Positions 38,799-51,492 of a stretch of DNA of 64,000 nt are shown piece after piece. The stretch's first letter is position 1, and each line of letters starts with the position of its first letter. Both the position numbers and the translations under genes were made by a program. Location: positions 186,001 to 250,000 of the forward strand of contig AP017968.1 in assembly GCA_002356455.1 (NCBI GenBank), written 5' to 3'. Under the pieces are notes generated by a model. The model was not told the origin of the DNA. It saw only the letters and a list, made by a program, of their open reading frames with translations, and did not search any database. This DNA comes from Fusobacterium varium. Lineage in GTDB: Bacteria > Fusobacteriota > Fusobacteriia > Fusobacteriales > Fusobacteriaceae.

Positions 38799-41700
38799 AT
38801 GGGGAAACTCGTTGAAAGATTGAATTTTGGAAGGATAAAAGAAAGAGGAACAATGCCTCATTTTCTTGAGTTCCAATTGGATTCCTATGAAGATTTTCTA
38901 CAAGCTAAAGAGGCTCCAAATAATAGAAAAGATAAGGGGTTAGAATCAGCTTTTAGAGAAATTTTCCCTGTTGAATCTTCTAATGGAGATATCAAGTTGG
39001 AGTATGTTTCTTATGAATTACATGAAGCAGAGCCACCATTAAATGATGAGCTTGAGTGTAAAAAAAGAGGAAAAACTTATTCTACTTCTTTGAAAGTAAG
39101 ATTAAGACTGATTAATAAGAAAAGTGGAAATGAGATACAAGAGTCTTTAGTTTACTTTGGAGAAGTTCCAATGATGACTGAAAGAGGTACATTCATAATC
39201 AATGGTGCTGAAAGAGTTGTTGTATCACAGTTGCACAGATCTCCAGGAGTTTCATTCAACAAAGAGATCAACATTCAAACAGGAAAAGACCTTTTCTCTG
39301 GAAAAATTATTCCATATAAAGGTACTTGGCTTGAGTTTGAAACAGATAAGAATGATTTCTTGAGTATAAAAATAGATAGAAAGAAAAAGGTATTAGCTAC
39401 TGTATTCCTAAAGGCTATTGATTTCTTCAACAACAATACAGAGATAAAAGACTATTTTTTAGAAACTAAAGAATTAGATTTAGCCTCAATATTCCAAAAA
39501 TATAAAAACAAAGATGAGCTTTTAAGTGTAATCAGAACAAGATTTGAAGGAAGTTTTATTAAAGAAGATATCTATGATGACGAAACTGGTGAAGTTATAG
39601 CAGAAGCAGATGCAGTTATAGATGAAGCTTTAATAGAGAAAATGATAGAATTCAAAATAGAAAAAGTTACTTATTGGGAAGTAAAACCAGAAGATAAACT
39701 ATTAGCTAACACTGTTTTGAACGATAGTACACTTACAAAAGAGGAAGCAGTAACAGAAGTATTCAAGAAATTAAGACCAGGTGATCTAGTAACAGTAGAG
39801 TCTGCAAGATCACTTATTAGACAAATGTTTTTTAACCCTCAAAGATATGATCTTGAGCCAGTTGGAAGATATAAAATGAATAAAAGATTAAAACTAAATG
39901 TTCCAGAAGATGAAATATTATTAACTAAAGATGATATTATTGGAACAATGAAATATGTAATTAATTTGAATAATGGAAATGGGCATACTGATGATATAGA
40001 TAATCTATCTAACAGACGGGTTAGAGGGGTAGGAGAGCTGTTGTTGATGCAGATCAAAGCAGGACTTTCTAAGATGGGAAAAATGGTAAAAGAAAAAATG
40101 ACAGTTCAGGATTCTGAAACTTTAACTTCTCAATCTTTGCTTAATACAAGACCATTAAATGCACTTATTTTAGATTTCTTTGGATCTGGACAGTTATCTC
40201 AGTTCATGGATCAGTCTAATCCATTGGCAGAATTAACTCATAAAAGAAGAATATCTGCTTTAGGACCTGGAGGGCTTTCAAGAGAAAGAGCTGGATTCGA
40301 AGTAAGAGACGTTCATGACTCACATTATGGAAGAATTTGTCCAATAGAAACACCAGAAGGACCAAATATTGGACTTATTGGGTCATTGGCAATATATGCA
40401 AAAATAAATAAATATGGGTTTATTGAAACTCCATATGTAAAAGTTGTTAATGGTAAAGCTGATTTTGATCAAATAGATTATCTTGCAGCTGATGAAGAAG
40501 AAGGATTATTTATTGCACAGGCCGATACAAAAATTGGAGAAGATGGAGCACTTCTTGGTGATGTTGTATGTAGATTTGGTCATGAAATTGTAGGTATTAG
40601 TGGTGAGAAAGTTGATTATTTGGATATTTCTCCAAAACAAGTGGTATCTGTATCAGCAGGATTAATACCATTCCTAGAACACGATGACGCCAACAGAGCA
40701 CTAATGGGATCAAACATGCAAAGACAGGCTGTACCATTATTAAGAACTGAAGCACCATATATAGGAACTGGATTAGAAAGAAAAGTTGCTGTAGATTCTG
40801 GAGCTGTTGTTATTTCTAAAACAGATGGTAAAGTTGTATATGTAGATGCACAAAAGATAGTTATAGAAGATCCAGAGGGAAAAGAGCATAAATATAGAAT
40901 GCTTAATTTTGAAAGATCTAACCAATCTATGTGTTTACATCAAACACCACTTGTTTCTCCTGGAGAAGAAGTAAAAGCAGGAGGAGTAATAGCTGATGGA
41001 CCAGCTACAAGAGGAGGAGATTTAGCACTCGGAAGAAATATTCTGATGGCATTCATGCCTTGGGAAGGATATAACTATGAGGATGCGATTTTAATATCTG
41101 ATAGATTAAGAAAAGATGATGTATTTACTTCTATACATGTGGAAGAATATGAAATAGAAGCTAGAAATACTAAACTTGGAGATGAAGAAATAACTAGAGA
41201 AATACCTAATATTTCTGAGGAAGCTTTAAGAAAACTAGATTCTAAAGGGATAATAACTATTGGTTCTGAAGTTGGACCTGGAGATATACTTGTAGGTAAA
41301 ACAGCTCCTAAAGGGGAAACTGAACCACCTGCAGAAGAAAAATTATTAAGAGCCATCTTTGGAGAAAAAGCAAGAGATGTAAGGGATACATCACTTAGAA
41401 TGCCTCATGGATCAAAAGGAACTGTAGTAGAAATCCTCGAACTTTCAAGAGAAAATGGTGATGAACTTAAAGCTGGAGTTAATAAAGCAATAAGAGTATT
41501 AGTTGCTGAGAAAAGAAAGATAACTGTTGGAGACAAAATGTCTGGACGTCATGGAAATAAAGGGGTTGTATCAAGAGTACTTCCTGCAGAAGATATGCCG
41601 TTCCTAGCAGATGGAACACATCTGGATGTTGTGCTTAATCCACTTGGAGTACCTTCACGTATGAATATAGGTCAAGTACTTGAAGTTCATTTAGGTATGG

Positions 41701-42299
41701 CTATGGGTAATTATAATGGTGGAACTCATATTGCCACACCTGTATTTGATGGTGCTTCTGAAGAGCAAGTTAAAGATTATCTTGAAAAACTAGGGTTCCC
41801 TAGAAGCGGTAAAGTTGATCTTTATGATGGAAGAACTGGAGAAAAATTTGATAATCCAGTAACAGTTGGAAGAATGTATATGCTTAAACTTCACCACTTG
41901 GTAGAAGATAAAATGCATGCCAGAGCAATTGGTCCTTATTCACTGGTTACACAGCAGCCATTGGGAGGAAAAGCTCAATTTGGAGGACAAAGACTTGGAG
42001 AAATGGAAGTTTGGGCATTGGAAGCATATGGGGCATCAAATATACTTCAAGAAATGCTTACTGTAAAATCGGATGATGTTACAGGAAGAACAAAAACATA
42101 TGAGGCTATAATTAAAGGTGAAGAAATGCCTGAGCCAGATTTACCAGAATCTTTCAAAGTATTATTGAAAGAATTCCAAGCATTAGCACTTGATGTTGAA
42201 TTATTTGACAAAGATGACAATGTTATAAATGTAGATGAAGAATTGAATAAAGAGGATATAACAACTGAGTATTCTCCTTTAGCTGAATTCAAAGATTAG
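38799..42299 (+). CDS. rpoB: DNA-directed RNA polymerase subunit beta
   Basis: A 1166-residue subunit. Rif region: [33 protein letters not shown], with the usual rifampicin-sensitive residues (Ser, Asp and His in SQFMDQ...THKRR, Ser in RRISAL) in place. Catalytic features: GNKGV ([13 protein letters not shown]), and the C-terminal [19 protein letters not shown]. It is shorter than the E. coli protein (1342), lacking some lineage insertions. Start ATG 38799 after AAGGGGTG. Confidence 0.98.
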   Translation: MGKLVERLNFGRIKERGTMPHFLEFQLDSYEDFLQAKEAPNNRKDKGLESAFREIFPVESSNGDIKLEYVSYELHEAEPPLNDELECKKRGKTYSTSLKVRLRLINKKSGNEIQESLVYFGEVPMMTERGTFIINGAERVVVSQLHRSPGVSFNKEINIQTGKDLFSGKIIPYKGTWLEFETDKNDFLSIKIDRKKKVLATVFLKAIDFFNNNTEIKDYFLETKELDLASIFQKYKNKDELLSVIRTRFEGSFIKEDIYDDETGEVIAEADAVIDEALIEKMIEFKIEKVTYWEVKPEDKLLANTVLNDSTLTKEEAVTEVFKKLRPGDLVTVESARSLIRQMFFNPQRYDLEPVGRYKMNKRLKLNVPEDEILLTKDDIIGTMKYVINLNNGNGHTDDIDNLSNRRVRGVGELLLMQIKAGLSKMGKMVKEKMTVQDSETLTSQSLLNTRPLNALILDFFGSGQLSQFMDQSNPLAELTHKRRISALGPGGLSRERAGFEVRDVHDSHYGRICPIETPEGPNIGLIGSLAIYAKINKYGFIETPYVKVVNGKADFDQIDYLAADEEEGLFIAQADTKIGEDGALLGDVVCRFGHEIVGISGEKVDYLDISPKQVVSVSAGLIPFLEHDDANRALMGSNMQRQAVPLLRTEAPYIGTGLERKVAVDSGAVVISKTDGKVVYVDAQKIVIEDPEGKEHKYRMLNFERSNQSMCLHQTPLVSPGEEVKAGGVIADGPATRGGDLALGRNILMAFMPWEGYNYEDAILISDRLRKDDVFTSIHVEEYEIEARNTKLGDEEITREIPNISEEALRKLDSKGIITIGSEVGPGDILVGKTAPKGETEPPAEEKLLRAIFGEKARDVRDTSLRMPHGSKGTVVEILELSRENGDELKAGVNKAIRVLVAEKRKITVGDKMSGRHGNKGVVSRVLPAEDMPFLADGTHLDVVLNPLGVPSRMNIGQVLEVHLGMAMGNYNGGTHIATPVFDGASEEQVKDYLEKLGFPRSGKVDLYDGRTGEKFDNPVTVGRMYMLKLHHLVEDKMHARAIGPYSLVTQQPLGGKAQFGGQRLGEMEVWALEAYGASNILQEMLTVKSDDVTGRTKTYEAIIKGEEMPEPDLPESFKVLLKEFQALALDVELFDKDDNVINVDEELNKEDITTEYSPLAEFKD

Positions 42300-42332
42300 A
42301 CAATAAAATAAAATGAACTGTTAGGGATAAAC

Positions 42333-42360
42333 ATGGGTTATAATATAACAAATAACCCAT
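42333..42360 (+). other. Hairpin between rpoB and rpoC
   Basis: ATGGGTTAT and ATAACCCAT form a perfect 9-bp stem with a 10-base loop and no strong T-run. It is more likely an RNA processing or stability element than a full terminator, since rpoC follows 62 bases on. Confidence 0.5.
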
Positions 42361-42422
42361 TTTATCATCCATATAGATAAATTATATGTAGCTTTATCTC
42401 AATTAAGGAGGCTTTGCATTTA

Positions 42423-45400
42423 ATGGGAATAAGAAGTTTTGAGAAAATAAGAATTAGATTAGCATCCCCTGAAAAGATTGAAGAATGGTCATATGGGGAA
42501 ATTACAAAACCTGAAACTATCAACTATAGAACTTTAAATCCAGAAAGAGATGGTCTGTTTTGTGAAAAAATATTTGGACCAACTAAAGATTGGGAATGTG
42601 CTTGTGGTAAGTACAAAAGAATGAGATATAAAGGTCTTGTTTGTGAAAAGTGTGAGGTAGAAGTAACTAGATCTAAAGTAAGAAGAGAGAGAATGGGACA
42701 CATATCTTTAGCTGCTCCAGTATCTCATATTTGGTATTCTAAGGGAACTCCAAATAAAATGTCACTTATCATTGGATTATCTCCAAAAGAGTTAGAATCT
42801 GTATTATATTTTGCAAGATACATAGTAACAGAAGCTGGTGAAAGTAACTTAAAAGAAGGAAAAATTCTTACTGAAAAAGAATATAAATTATATAAACAAT
42901 TATACGGAAACAAATTTGAAGCCCTAATGGGAGCAGAAGCAATATTAAAGCTTCTTGAAAAGACTCATCTTGAATCATTGAGGGATGAATTAGAAAAAGA
43001 ATTAGAAGATGTAACTTCTTCACAAAAAAGAAAAAAAGTAGTAAAAAGACTTAAAATAGTTAGAGATTTTATTTCTTCTAATAACAAGCCTGAATGGATG
43101 ATACTTAAAAATGTTCCTGTGATTCCAGCTGATTTAAGACCAATGGTACAATTAGATGGAGGAAGATTTGCTACTTCTGACTTAAATGATCTTTATAGGA
43201 GAGTTATCAATAGAAATAACAGGCTTAAAAAACTTTTAGAAATAAAAGCTCCTGAAATAGTTGTAAAAAATGAAAAAAGAATGCTTCAAGAGGCTGTAGA
43301 TGCTCTTATTGACAATGGAAGAAGAGGAAAACCAGTTGTTGCTCAAAACAACAGAGAACTTAAATCTCTATCTGACATGTTAAAAGGTAAACAAGGTAGA
43401 TTTAGACAAAACCTACTTGGAAAAAGGGTTGACTATTCAGCAAGGTCGGTTATTGTTGTTGGACCATCATTGAAAATGAATCAATGCGGAATTCCTAAGA
43501 AAATGGCTCTTGAACTTTACAAGCCTTTTATTATGAGAGAACTTGTAAAAAGAGAGCTTGCATCAAATATTAAAACAGCTAAAAAATTAGTTGAAGATGC
43601 AGATGATAAGGTATGGGATGTAATTGAAGACGTAATTCAAGATCATCCAGTATTATTGAACAGAGCTCCAACTCTTCATAGATTGTCTATTCAAGCTTTT
43701 GAACCTGTATTGATTGAAGGAAAAGCTATAAGACTTCACCCATTAGTATGTTCTGCATTTAATGCTGACTTTGATGGGGACCAAATGGCTGTTCACTTAA
43801 TGTTGTCACCAGAAGCTATAATGGAAGCAAAACTTTTGATGTTGGCTCCAAATAATATTATTTCTCCATCTAATGGAGAACCAATAGCAGTACCTTCTCA
43901 AGATATGGTTATGGGATGTTTCTATATGACTAAAGACAGACCAGGATCAAAAGGTGAAGGAAAGTGTTTTTCAAATATAGATCAAGCACTTACAGCTTAT
44001 AATAATGGAGTGTTAGATACTCATGCTATAATCAAAGTGAGAATTAAAGATGAAATGGTAGAAACTACTCCTGGAAGAATTATGTTTAACGAAATGCTTC
44101 CTGATGTAGATAAACAATATCATGTAACATTTGGTAAATCACAACTGAAGAAACTTATTGCTAGATTATATGATGAACATGGATTTGCAGAAACTGCTGA
44201 ACTTATCAATAAAATTAAAGACTTTGGATATCACTATGGTGCAATGGCAGGTGTTTCAGTAGGGATAGAAGACTTGGAAATTCCAGAAGCTAAAAAAGAA
44301 ATACTTGCAAAAGCAGATGAAGAGGTAGCTCAAATAGATGCTGATTATAAGTCAGGGAAAATTATCAATGAAGAAAGATATAGAAAAACTATCGCTGTTT
44401 GGTCTGAAGCTACTGAAGCTGTAACTAAAGCAATGATGGATGGACTTGATCAGTTCAACCCAGTTTATATGATGGCAAATTCAGGAGCCAGAGGTAACAT
44501 CTCTCAGATGAGACAGCTAGCTGCTATGAGGGGTAACATGGCCGATACACAAGGAAGAATTATTGAAGTTCCTATTAAAGCAAATTTCCGTGAAGGATTG
44601 ACAGTATTAGAATTCTTTATGTCATCACATGGAGCAAGAAAAGGACTGGCAGATACAGCTCTGAGAACTGCCGATTCAGGATATCTAACAAGAAGACTTG
44701 TTGATATTTCACATGAAGTTATAGTAAATGCTGAAGATTGTGGAAGTGAACAAGGAATAGAAGTTGGAGAACTTGTATCAGAAGGTAAAGTTATTGAAAA
44801 ACTAGAAGAAAGAATTAGAGGAAGAGTTCTTGCTGAAGATTTAGTACATGAAGGGGAAGTAATTGCTACTAGAAATACTATGATTGGAAAAGAACTTATA
44901 GAAAAAATAAATGAACTAGGTATCAGAAAAGTGAAAATCAGATCACCATTAACTTGTTCACTTGAAAAGGGAGTATGTAAAAAATGTTATGGTATGGATT
45001 TATCTAACCATAGAGAAATACTTCTTGGAGAAGCAGTTGGAGTTATTGCAGCCCAATCAATCGGAGAACCAGGTACACAGCTTACAATGAGAACGTTCCA
45101 TACAGGAGGAGTTGCAACAGCAGCTACTGTAATAAGTGGAATTAGAGCCGAGAATGCTGGTAAAGTTGTATATAGAGATATAAAAATTCTTGAAAATGAC
45201 ACTACTGGAGAGCAAACTGTGGTAAGTCAATCTGCTAAGATAATTATTGGAAACTATGACTATGAGATTCCATCTGGATCAATACTTAAAGTAAAAGAGG
45301 GTGAAAGAGTGGAAATAGGTACTACTCTAGTAACATTTGATCCATTCCATATCCCTATTATAGCTGACCAAGATGGTAGAATAGAATACAGAGAACTTTA

Positions 45401-46391
45401 TGTAAAAGAAAATTATGATGAAAAGTATGATGTTACTGAGTATATGGCAATTAAGCCAGTTGAATCAGGAGATATCAACCCAAGAGTTGTGATATTTGAT
45501 AATGATGGAAATACAAAAGGAAGCTATACTATCCCATTTGGAGCTTACTTAATGGTAAGAGAGGGAGAAGAAGTTAAAAAAGGTCAGACAATAGCTAAAA
45601 TCATCAAAGAGGGTGCTGGAACTAAAGATATCACTGGAGGTCTTCCAAGAGTACAAGAGCTATTTGAGGCAAGAAATCCTAAAGGGAAAGCAATGCTTAC
45701 TGACATAGAAGGTAAAATAGAAGTAACTGGTAAGAAAAAGAAAGGTATGAGAGTCATTATTGTAAAATCTACAATTGATCCAAAAGACTTCAGAGAATAC
45801 TTGGTACCAGTAGGGGAACGTCTGGTAGTAACTGATGGTATGCTTGTTAAGGCTGGAGATAAAATAACAGAAGGAGCTATTTCTCCATTTGACGTATTGA
45901 ATATTAAAGGACTTGTAGCTGCTGAACAATTTATCCTTGAGTCAGTACAGCAAGTATATAGAGATCAAGGAGTTGGAGTTAACGACAAACATATTGAGAT
46001 CATAGTTAAACAGATGTTTAAGAAAGTAAGAATTGTTGATTCTGGAGTATCTTTATTCCTAGAAGATGAAGTTGTTGAAAAGAGAATTGTAGATATGGAA
46101 AATGCAAGATTAAAAGAATTAGGAAAACCTTTAATCAAGTATGAACCAATCATTCAAGGTATTACTAAAGCTGCTGTTAATACAGGAAGTTTTATATCAG
46201 CTGCCTCATTCCAAGAAACTACAAAAGTTCTTTCTAATGCAGCAATAGAAGGTAAAATTGACTATTTAGAAGGACTAAAAGAAAATGTAATTATAGGTAA
46301 AAAGATTCCAGCAGGAACTGGATTTAATGCTTATAAAAATGTAAAAGCAGTTGAACTTGAAGACAAAGAATTAGAACTAGAAGAAGAATAA
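42423..46391 (+). CDS. rpoC: DNA-directed RNA polymerase subunit beta'
   Basis: A 1322-residue subunit. The zinc-binding domain [19 protein letters not shown] is near the N-terminus (about residues 62-80). The catalytic NADFDGDQM holds the magnesium-binding aspartates, followed by the bridge helix/trigger loop region ([33 protein letters not shown]). ATG 42423 follows AAGGAGG; an upstream frame start at 42414 overlaps the site. The C-terminal tail is strongly acidic ([13 protein letters not shown]-like). Confidence 0.98.
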   Translation: MGIRSFEKIRIRLASPEKIEEWSYGEITKPETINYRTLNPERDGLFCEKIFGPTKDWECACGKYKRMRYKGLVCEKCEVEVTRSKVRRERMGHISLAAPVSHIWYSKGTPNKMSLIIGLSPKELESVLYFARYIVTEAGESNLKEGKILTEKEYKLYKQLYGNKFEALMGAEAILKLLEKTHLESLRDELEKELEDVTSSQKRKKVVKRLKIVRDFISSNNKPEWMILKNVPVIPADLRPMVQLDGGRFATSDLNDLYRRVINRNNRLKKLLEIKAPEIVVKNEKRMLQEAVDALIDNGRRGKPVVAQNNRELKSLSDMLKGKQGRFRQNLLGKRVDYSARSVIVVGPSLKMNQCGIPKKMALELYKPFIMRELVKRELASNIKTAKKLVEDADDKVWDVIEDVIQDHPVLLNRAPTLHRLSIQAFEPVLIEGKAIRLHPLVCSAFNADFDGDQMAVHLMLSPEAIMEAKLLMLAPNNIISPSNGEPIAVPSQDMVMGCFYMTKDRPGSKGEGKCFSNIDQALTAYNNGVLDTHAIIKVRIKDEMVETTPGRIMFNEMLPDVDKQYHVTFGKSQLKKLIARLYDEHGFAETAELINKIKDFGYHYGAMAGVSVGIEDLEIPEAKKEILAKADEEVAQIDADYKSGKIINEERYRKTIAVWSEATEAVTKAMMDGLDQFNPVYMMANSGARGNISQMRQLAAMRGNMADTQGRIIEVPIKANFREGLTVLEFFMSSHGARKGLADTALRTADSGYLTRRLVDISHEVIVNAEDCGSEQGIEVGELVSEGKVIEKLEERIRGRVLAEDLVHEGEVIATRNTMIGKELIEKINELGIRKVKIRSPLTCSLEKGVCKKCYGMDLSNHREILLGEAVGVIAAQSIGEPGTQLTMRTFHTGGVATAATVISGIRAENAGKVVYRDIKILENDTTGEQTVVSQSAKIIIGNYDYEIPSGSILKVKEGERVEIGTTLVTFDPFHIPIIADQDGRIEYRELYVKENYDEKYDVTEYMAIKPVESGDINPRVVIFDNDGNTKGSYTIPFGAYLMVREGEEVKKGQTIAKIIKEGAGTKDITGGLPRVQELFEARNPKGKAMLTDIEGKIEVTGKKKKGMRVIIVKSTIDPKDFREYLVPVGERLVVTDGMLVKAGDKITEGAISPFDVLNIKGLVAAEQFILESVQQVYRDQGVGVNDKHIEIIVKQMFKKVRIVDSGVSLFLEDEVVEKRIVDMENARLKELGKPLIKYEPIIQGITKAAVNTGSFISAASFQETTKVLSNAAIEGKIDYLEGLKENVIIGKKIPAGTGFNAYKNVKAVELEDKELELEEE

Positions 46392-46397
46392 TATAAT

Positions 46398-46432
46398 AGG
46401 AATAGGCGACAAGGTCGCCTATTCCTGTATTT
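46398..46432 (+). terminator. Hairpin after rpoC
   Basis: AGGAATAGGCGAC AAG GTCGCCTATTCCT, a perfect 13-bp stem. The T-run after it is weak, so some read-through into yicC is possible. Confidence 0.75.
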
Positions 46433-46459
46433 GTTTCATCTTTCCTGGAGGAAAAAATT

Positions 46460-47338
46460 ATGAGAAGTATGACAGGATATTCAAAACTTACATACCAAGA
46501 TGAAAGTTTTGCTATCAACATGGAACTTAAAAGTGTAAATAATAAAAATTTAAATTTGAAAATAAAACTTCCATATAATTTAAATTTTTTAGAAGGGGCA
46601 ATAAGGACAGAGGTTGCCTCAAAAATCAGCAGAGGTTCTTTAGATCTAAAAATAGAATTTGAAGATAAAAGAGAGCTGGGAAAACTTTTTGATTATGATA
46701 GAAATTTAAGCTCAGCTTATATGAATGTACTTAAAGAGATGGAAAATGATTTTAATGAAAAATTCACAAATAAAATGGATATTTTAGTTAGAAATTTAAA
46801 TGTTATACAAAAAAATGATTTTGAAATTGATGAAAGTGAGTATTCAGCTTTTATATTAGGAAAAGTGAATGAGTTGCTTATTCCATTTATTCAAACCAGA
46901 GAAGATGAAGGGGATAGACTAAAAGCTTATTTCCTGGAAAGAGTAAATGTTCTTGAAGAGAAAATAATTGAAATAAAGAAATATAAAGAAATTGTAGTTG
47001 AAAATTATAAAGAAAAACTTATGGAAAGACTTGATAAAATAAGAGGAACTATAGATTTTAAAGAAGAAGATATCCTCAAAGAAATACTTCTTTTTACTGA
47101 TAAATCAGATATATCTGAAGAGATATCAAGACTTGACAGCCATATGGAACAGTTAAGAAAAGAAATGGAAAGCAAGGATACAGCAGTAGGAAAGAAAATG
47201 GATTTTATTCTTCAGGAAATATTTAGAGAACTGAATACTACAGGAGTAAAATGCAATCTGTATGATATTTCAAAGCTTATAGTAGAATGTAAAAATGAAC
47301 TTGAAAAAATTAGAGAACAAGCTATGAATATCGAATAG
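46460..47338 (+). CDS. yicC: YicC/YloC family endoribonuclease
   Basis: A 292-residue protein opening with the family signature RSMTGYSKLTYQD and ending in the DUF1732 part (MDFILQEIFRELNTTGVKCNLYDISKLIVECKNELEKIREQAMNIE). YicC family members are metal-dependent endoribonucleases linked to sRNA turnover in E. coli. It heads a run of small genes, remA-gmk-rpoZ, with stop and Shine-Dalgarno overlapping. This gene order is common in Firmicutes. The start follows TGGAGGAAAAAA. Confidence 0.9.
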   Translation: MRSMTGYSKLTYQDESFAINMELKSVNNKNLNLKIKLPYNLNFLEGAIRTEVASKISRGSLDLKIEFEDKRELGKLFDYDRNLSSAYMNVLKEMENDFNEKFTNKMDILVRNLNVIQKNDFEIDESEYSAFILGKVNELLIPFIQTREDEGDRLKAYFLERVNVLEEKIIEIKKYKEIVVENYKEKLMERLDKIRGTIDFKEEDILKEILLFTDKSDISEEISRLDSHMEQLRKEMESKDTAVGKKMDFILQEIFRELNTTGVKCNLYDISKLIVECKNELEKIREQAMNIE

Positions 47339-47346
47339 GAGGATCT

Positions 47347-47586
47347 ATGAGACCCATTAATATCGGATTTAACAATATGGTGATGGATATAAGAATAATT
47401 GCTGTCATAAATCCTGACTCAGCTCCAAGCAAGAGATTGAGAGAGGAAGCAAAACTTCAAAACAGGCTTATAGATGCAACTTTGGGAAGAAAAACAAAAA
47501 CCTTGATAATAACAGATTCAAACCATGTTATAATGTCAGCTATAAATCCAGAAACGATATCAGCTAGAATAGAGAAAGGAGAATAA
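47347..47586 (+). CDS. remA: RemA-like (DUF370) regulatory protein
   Basis: A 79-residue protein matching the RemA/DUF370 pattern: NIGFNNMVMDIRIIAVINPDSAPSKRL, then DATLGRKTKTLIITDSNHVIMSAINPETI. In Bacillus, RemA is a DNA-binding activator of biofilm matrix genes; in other bacteria the role is not clear. It starts eight bases after yicC behind AGGAGGATCT. Its stop is one base from the gmk ATG. Confidence 0.9.
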   Translation: MRPINIGFNNMVMDIRIIAVINPDSAPSKRLREEAKLQNRLIDATLGRKTKTLIITDSNHVIMSAINPETISARIEKGE

Positions 47587-47587
47587 A

Positions 47588-48142
47588 ATGCCAAAAGGAA
47601 ATCTATATGTAGTATCAGGGCCTAGTGGTGCTGGAAAATCTACTATCTGTAGACTTGTACGTAAAATGCTTGGAATAAACCTTGCTACTTCTGCAACTAC
47701 AAGAGAACCAAGAGCAGGGGAAGTAGATGGAAGAGATTATTATTTTCTTACTAAAGAAGAATTTCTTAAAAAAAGAGAAAATGGAGATTTTTTAGAAACT
47801 GCAACAGTTCATGGAAATTATTATGGAACTCTAAAATCAGAAGTAGAAAATAGAATGGCTAAAGGTGAAAATATAATATTAGAAATTGATGTACAAGGTG
47901 GTCTTCAAGTGAGAGATCAATATCCTGAAGCAAATCTTATTTTCTTTAAAACACCAACAGAAAAAGATCTTGAAGCAAGATTGAGAGGAAGAAAAACAGA
48001 TAGTGAGGAAACTATTCAGCTTAGACTTGCAAATTCTATAAAAGAATTGGAATATGAGAAAGAATATGATATAACAATAATAAATTATACTGTAGAACAA
48101 GCATGTAATGAATTAAAAAAAATTATAGAAAAAAATAAATAG
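47588..48142 (+). CDS. gmk: Guanylate kinase
   Basis: A 184-residue nucleotide kinase (GMP to GDP). It has the P-loop VVSGPSGAGKST (residues ~8-19), the GMP-binding SATTREPRAGEVDGRDYYF, and the lid with LRGRKTDSEETIQLRL. Standard length. It is immediately followed by rpoZ, the usual neighbour. The start after AGGAG overlaps the end of remA. Confidence 0.97.
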   Translation: MPKGNLYVVSGPSGAGKSTICRLVRKMLGINLATSATTREPRAGEVDGRDYYFLTKEEFLKKRENGDFLETATVHGNYYGTLKSEVENRMAKGENIILEIDVQGGLQVRDQYPEANLIFFKTPTEKDLEARLRGRKTDSEETIQLRLANSIKELEYEKEYDITIINYTVEQACNELKKIIEKNK

Positions 48143-48151
48143 GAGGCTAAT

Positions 48152-48367
48152 ATGAAAAAAGATATAGTTTACGATGAGTTACTTGATAAGATACCAAACA
48201 AATACATATTGACAATAATAAGTGGTCAAAGAGCCAGAGAAATAGGAAAAGGAGCTACACTTTTAACTAAATGCAGCAAAAAAGATACTGATATCAAAAA
48301 AGCCTTCAGAGAAATTGCTGATGGAAAAATTGGTTATGAATTTGGTGAAGAAGAAGCTGGTGAATAG
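48152..48367 (+). CDS. rpoZ: DNA-directed RNA polymerase subunit omega
   Basis: A 71-residue subunit that stabilises beta'. The conserved part YILTIISGQRARE, with a Lys-rich stretch and then FREIADGKIGYE, is present. Start ATG 48152 after TAGGAGGCTAAT. The last codons overlap the signals of the apbE gene, whose GTG start follows the stop by one base. Confidence 0.93.
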   Translation: MKKDIVYDELLDKIPNKYILTIISGQRAREIGKGATLLTKCSKKDTDIKKAFREIADGKIGYEFGEEEAGE

Positions 48368-48368
48368 T

Positions 48369-49355
48369 GTGATAAAAAGACTTTTGATAATTTTGCTACT
48401 TCCACTTGCTTTTATTGGATGTACAGATAAAAAGATGCAGAAATTCGAAAGTGAAAAATTTCTTTTTGGAACTTATATAAAGATAACAGTTTATGATAAG
48501 GATGAAAAATTAGCCAAAAAAGGGATGGAAGAAGCATTTAATGAAATAGAGAGATTAGATAATAAATTCAACAGCAAGATAAAAACTAGTATAATAGGAA
48601 AATTAAATTCAGATCCTGCTACTCCAGTGGAATTAGATGATGAGGGACTAATGCTTTTTTCTAAAGTGAGAGAAGTATATGAACTTTCAGATAAAAAATA
48701 TGACATAACTATTGGGCCATTGTTAAAGGCATGGGGATTTGGAGAAGTTGGAGAAGTTTCTATTCCATCAAAAGAGTTTTTGGCTCAAATACTTACAGAA
48801 ATAGACTTTGATAAAGTAAAAATAGAGGGGAATCAAATGTATATGGAATCTCCTGTAAATGAAATAGATACTGGATCTTTTTTAAAAGGATATGCTGTAG
48901 CAAGAGCTAAAAAAGTAATGGAAGAAATGGGAATAACAAGTGCTTTTATAACTACCATATCAAGTATAGATGTGATAAATACAAAACCAGAAAATAAACC
49001 ATGGAGAATAGGAGTGCAAAACCCAGAAAATCCGGAAGATTTACTTGGAATTGTAGAATTAAATGATGAAGGTATGGGAGTATCAGGTGATTATCAAACT
49101 TATGTGGAGATAAATGGGAAAAAATATCATCATATATTAGATAAAGCAACAGGTTTTCCAGTACGAGATAAAAAACTGGTAATGGTTATCTGTGAGGATG
49201 CTTTTTTAGCTGATTTATATTCAACAGCGTTTTTTACCATGCCTGTAGAAAAAGTTATGAAATATGCTGAAAATAATAAAAAATTGAAAGTTTTGATTGT
49301 AGATAAAGATATGAATATATTAAAAACAAAAAATCTTAATTTTTTAAAAAAATAA
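48369..49355 (+). CDS. apbE: FAD:protein FMN transferase (lipoprotein)
   Basis: About 328 residues. It has a lipoprotein-type signal (IKRLLIILLLPLAFIGC, Cys at about residue 17), so it is anchored outside the cytoplasm. The ApbE fold follows: FGTYIKITVYD, a YDITIGPLLKAWGFGE motif, EIDTGSFLKGYAVARA and the metal-site region around VSGDYQTYVEINGKKYHHILDKATGFPV. It attaches FMN to Thr/Ser of exported flavoproteins such as RnfG/RnfD and NqrB/C. The start is a GTG, at 48369 (GGTGAA five bases before) or at 48360; the ORF extending back to 48315 overlaps rpoZ. Possible clients in the window include none that I can prove. Confidence 0.9.
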   Translation: MIKRLLIILLLPLAFIGCTDKKMQKFESEKFLFGTYIKITVYDKDEKLAKKGMEEAFNEIERLDNKFNSKIKTSIIGKLNSDPATPVELDDEGLMLFSKVREVYELSDKKYDITIGPLLKAWGFGEVGEVSIPSKEFLAQILTEIDFDKVKIEGNQMYMESPVNEIDTGSFLKGYAVARAKKVMEEMGITSAFITTISSIDVINTKPENKPWRIGVQNPENPEDLLGIVELNDEGMGVSGDYQTYVEINGKKYHHILDKATGFPVRDKKLVMVICEDAFLADLYSTAFFTMPVEKVMKYAENNKKLKVLIVDKDMNILKTKNLNFLKK

Positions 49356-49445
49356 GAGCACTTTTTGAATAAAAATACTTGTAATAAATTGAGTTTTCAA
49401 ATATAATGTAGTGTGTAATTTAAATTAATATAGGAGGATTAAGTA

Positions 49446-51464
49446 ATGGAACATTCATTGATCTATGTTGGAATAATTGCTGGGATACTTGCATTGATTG
49501 CTGCCTTTGGTTATTCTAAAAAAGTGGAAAGTTATCAAATTAACATTCCAAGAGTAGCGGAAATAACAGACGCTATCAGAGAGGGAGCTATGGCTTTCTT
49601 ACTTGCTGAATACAAAATATTGGTGTACTTCGTAGTAGCAGTAGCTGTATTATTAGGAATTTTCTTAAATATTTCAGTTGCAATAACATTTGTATGTGGA
49701 GCTGTAACTTCAGCTGTGGCAGGAAATGTTGGAATGAGAATAGCAACTAAAGCTAATGGAAGAACTTCAATAGCTGCTAAAGAGGGAGGACTTTCAAAAG
49801 CTCTTGATGTAGCATTTGCTGGTGGAGCAGTTATGGGGCTTGCAGTTGTTGGACTTGGAATGCTTTTATTATCTATTATGATAATTATATTTAACTGGGA
49901 TATGAGTATTGTTACTGGATTTGGAATGGGGGCTTCATCAATAGCTCTATTTGCGAGAGTTGGTGGAGGAATCTACACTAAAGCTGCTGACGTTGGAGCA
50001 GACCTTGTTGGTAAAGTAGAAGCAGGAATTCCTGAAGATGATCCTAGAAACCCAGCTACAATCGCTGACAACGTTGGAGATAACGTTGGAGACGTTGCTG
50101 GAATGGGAGCAGACCTATTTGAATCTTATGTTGGATCTATTATAGCTGCAATGACTATAGGAGCCACTATAACACATGCAACTGGTAACTTTGGATATCT
50201 AATTGCACCTGTACTAATAGCAGCACTAGGAATTATTACTTCTATTTTAGCTACATTAACAGTTAAAACTGATAATCCTGATGAAGTTTATCACAAATTA
50301 GAAAATGGAACTAGAATAGCTGGGATCCTTTCACTAGTTGCTTCATTTGGAATAATTAAATATTTAGGATTGGAAATGGGAATATTCTATGCTATCGTTG
50401 CAGGATTAGTTGCAGGATTAGTTATAGCTTACTTCACAGGATTGTATACAGATACTGGTAAAAAAGCAGTTAATAGAATTTCTGATGCTGCTAAAACAGG
50501 ACCAGCTACTACTATAATTGAAGGATTAGCAGTTGGAATGGAATCTACAGTTGCACCTATAATTATTATTGCTTTAGCTATAATTGTTGCTTATATGGCT
50601 TCTAAAGATATATCTGGAATTTATGGAATTTCTGTAGCAGCAGTTGGAATGCTTGCAAGTACAGGAATGGTAGTAGCAGTTGATGCTTATGGACCAGTAG
50701 CTGATAATGCTGGAGGAATTGCTGAAATGGCAGAACTTCCACATGAAGTTAGAGAATGTACAGATAAACTTGATGCAGTTGGTAACTCAACAGCAGCAGT
50801 TGGAAAAGGATTTGCAATTGGATCAGCAGCTCTTACAGCTCTATCTTTATTTGCAGCTTATAAAGAAGCAGTACAAACTTCAACTCCAGGATTTGATTTC
50901 ATTATAGAAGTAACAAACCCAGAAGTAATAGCAGGTCTATTTATTGGAGGAATGCTTACTTTCCTATTCTCTGCTCTTACAATGACAGCAGTTGGTAAAG
51001 CAGCTATGGAAATGGTTGAAGAAGTAAGAAGACAGTTCAGAGAAATACCAGGAATCATGGAAGGAAAAGGAAAACCTGATTACAAGAGATGTGTTGAAAT
51101 TTCTACTCATTCTTCATTAAGAGAAATGATACTTCCTGGAGTACTTGCAATAGTAGTTCCAGTAGCAGTAGGAATTTGGTCAGTTGAAGCTCTAGGAGGA
51201 TTATTAGCTGGATCTTTAGTTACTGGTGTATTAATGGCTATAATGATGGCTAATGCTGGTGGAGCATGGGATAACGCTAAGAAACAAATCGAAGCTGGAT
51301 ACAAAGGAGATGGAAAAGGATCTGACAGACATAAAGCTGCAGTTGTTGGAGATACAGTTGGAGATCCATTTAAAGATACATCTGGACCATCTCTAAATAT
51401 TCTTATTAAATTAATGAGTATAGTATCACTAGTTTTAGTACCATTATTTGTAAAATTTATGTAA
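49446..51464 (+). CDS. hppA: Membrane-bound pyrophosphatase, K+-dependent type
   Basis: A 672-residue protein with about 16 membrane spans that couples hydrolysis of pyrophosphate to pumping of Na+ or H+. Signature: [47 protein letters not shown] (about 180-225; the DNVGDNVGD core is seen) and a second one near the end, [22 protein letters not shown]. The sequence [14 protein letters not shown] carries Ala where the K+-independent class has Lys, so K+ dependence is predicted. In anaerobes with this class the pumped ion is often Na+; this is inference. Start after ATAGGAGGATTAAGT; single gene with a terminator. Confidence 0.96.
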   Translation: MEHSLIYVGIIAGILALIAAFGYSKKVESYQINIPRVAEITDAIREGAMAFLLAEYKILVYFVVAVAVLLGIFLNISVAITFVCGAVTSAVAGNVGMRIATKANGRTSIAAKEGGLSKALDVAFAGGAVMGLAVVGLGMLLLSIMIIIFNWDMSIVTGFGMGASSIALFARVGGGIYTKAADVGADLVGKVEAGIPEDDPRNPATIADNVGDNVGDVAGMGADLFESYVGSIIAAMTIGATITHATGNFGYLIAPVLIAALGIITSILATLTVKTDNPDEVYHKLENGTRIAGILSLVASFGIIKYLGLEMGIFYAIVAGLVAGLVIAYFTGLYTDTGKKAVNRISDAAKTGPATTIIEGLAVGMESTVAPIIIIALAIIVAYMASKDISGIYGISVAAVGMLASTGMVVAVDAYGPVADNAGGIAEMAELPHEVRECTDKLDAVGNSTAAVGKGFAIGSAALTALSLFAAYKEAVQTSTPGFDFIIEVTNPEVIAGLFIGGMLTFLFSALTMTAVGKAAMEMVEEVRRQFREIPGIMEGKGKPDYKRCVEISTHSSLREMILPGVLAIVVPVAVGIWSVEALGGLLAGSLVTGVLMAIMMANAGGAWDNAKKQIEAGYKGDGKGSDRHKAAVVGDTVGDPFKDTSGPSLNILIKLMSIVSLVLVPLFVKFM

Positions 51465-51492
51465 TTATGATATAATAAATAAAATGCTTTGG

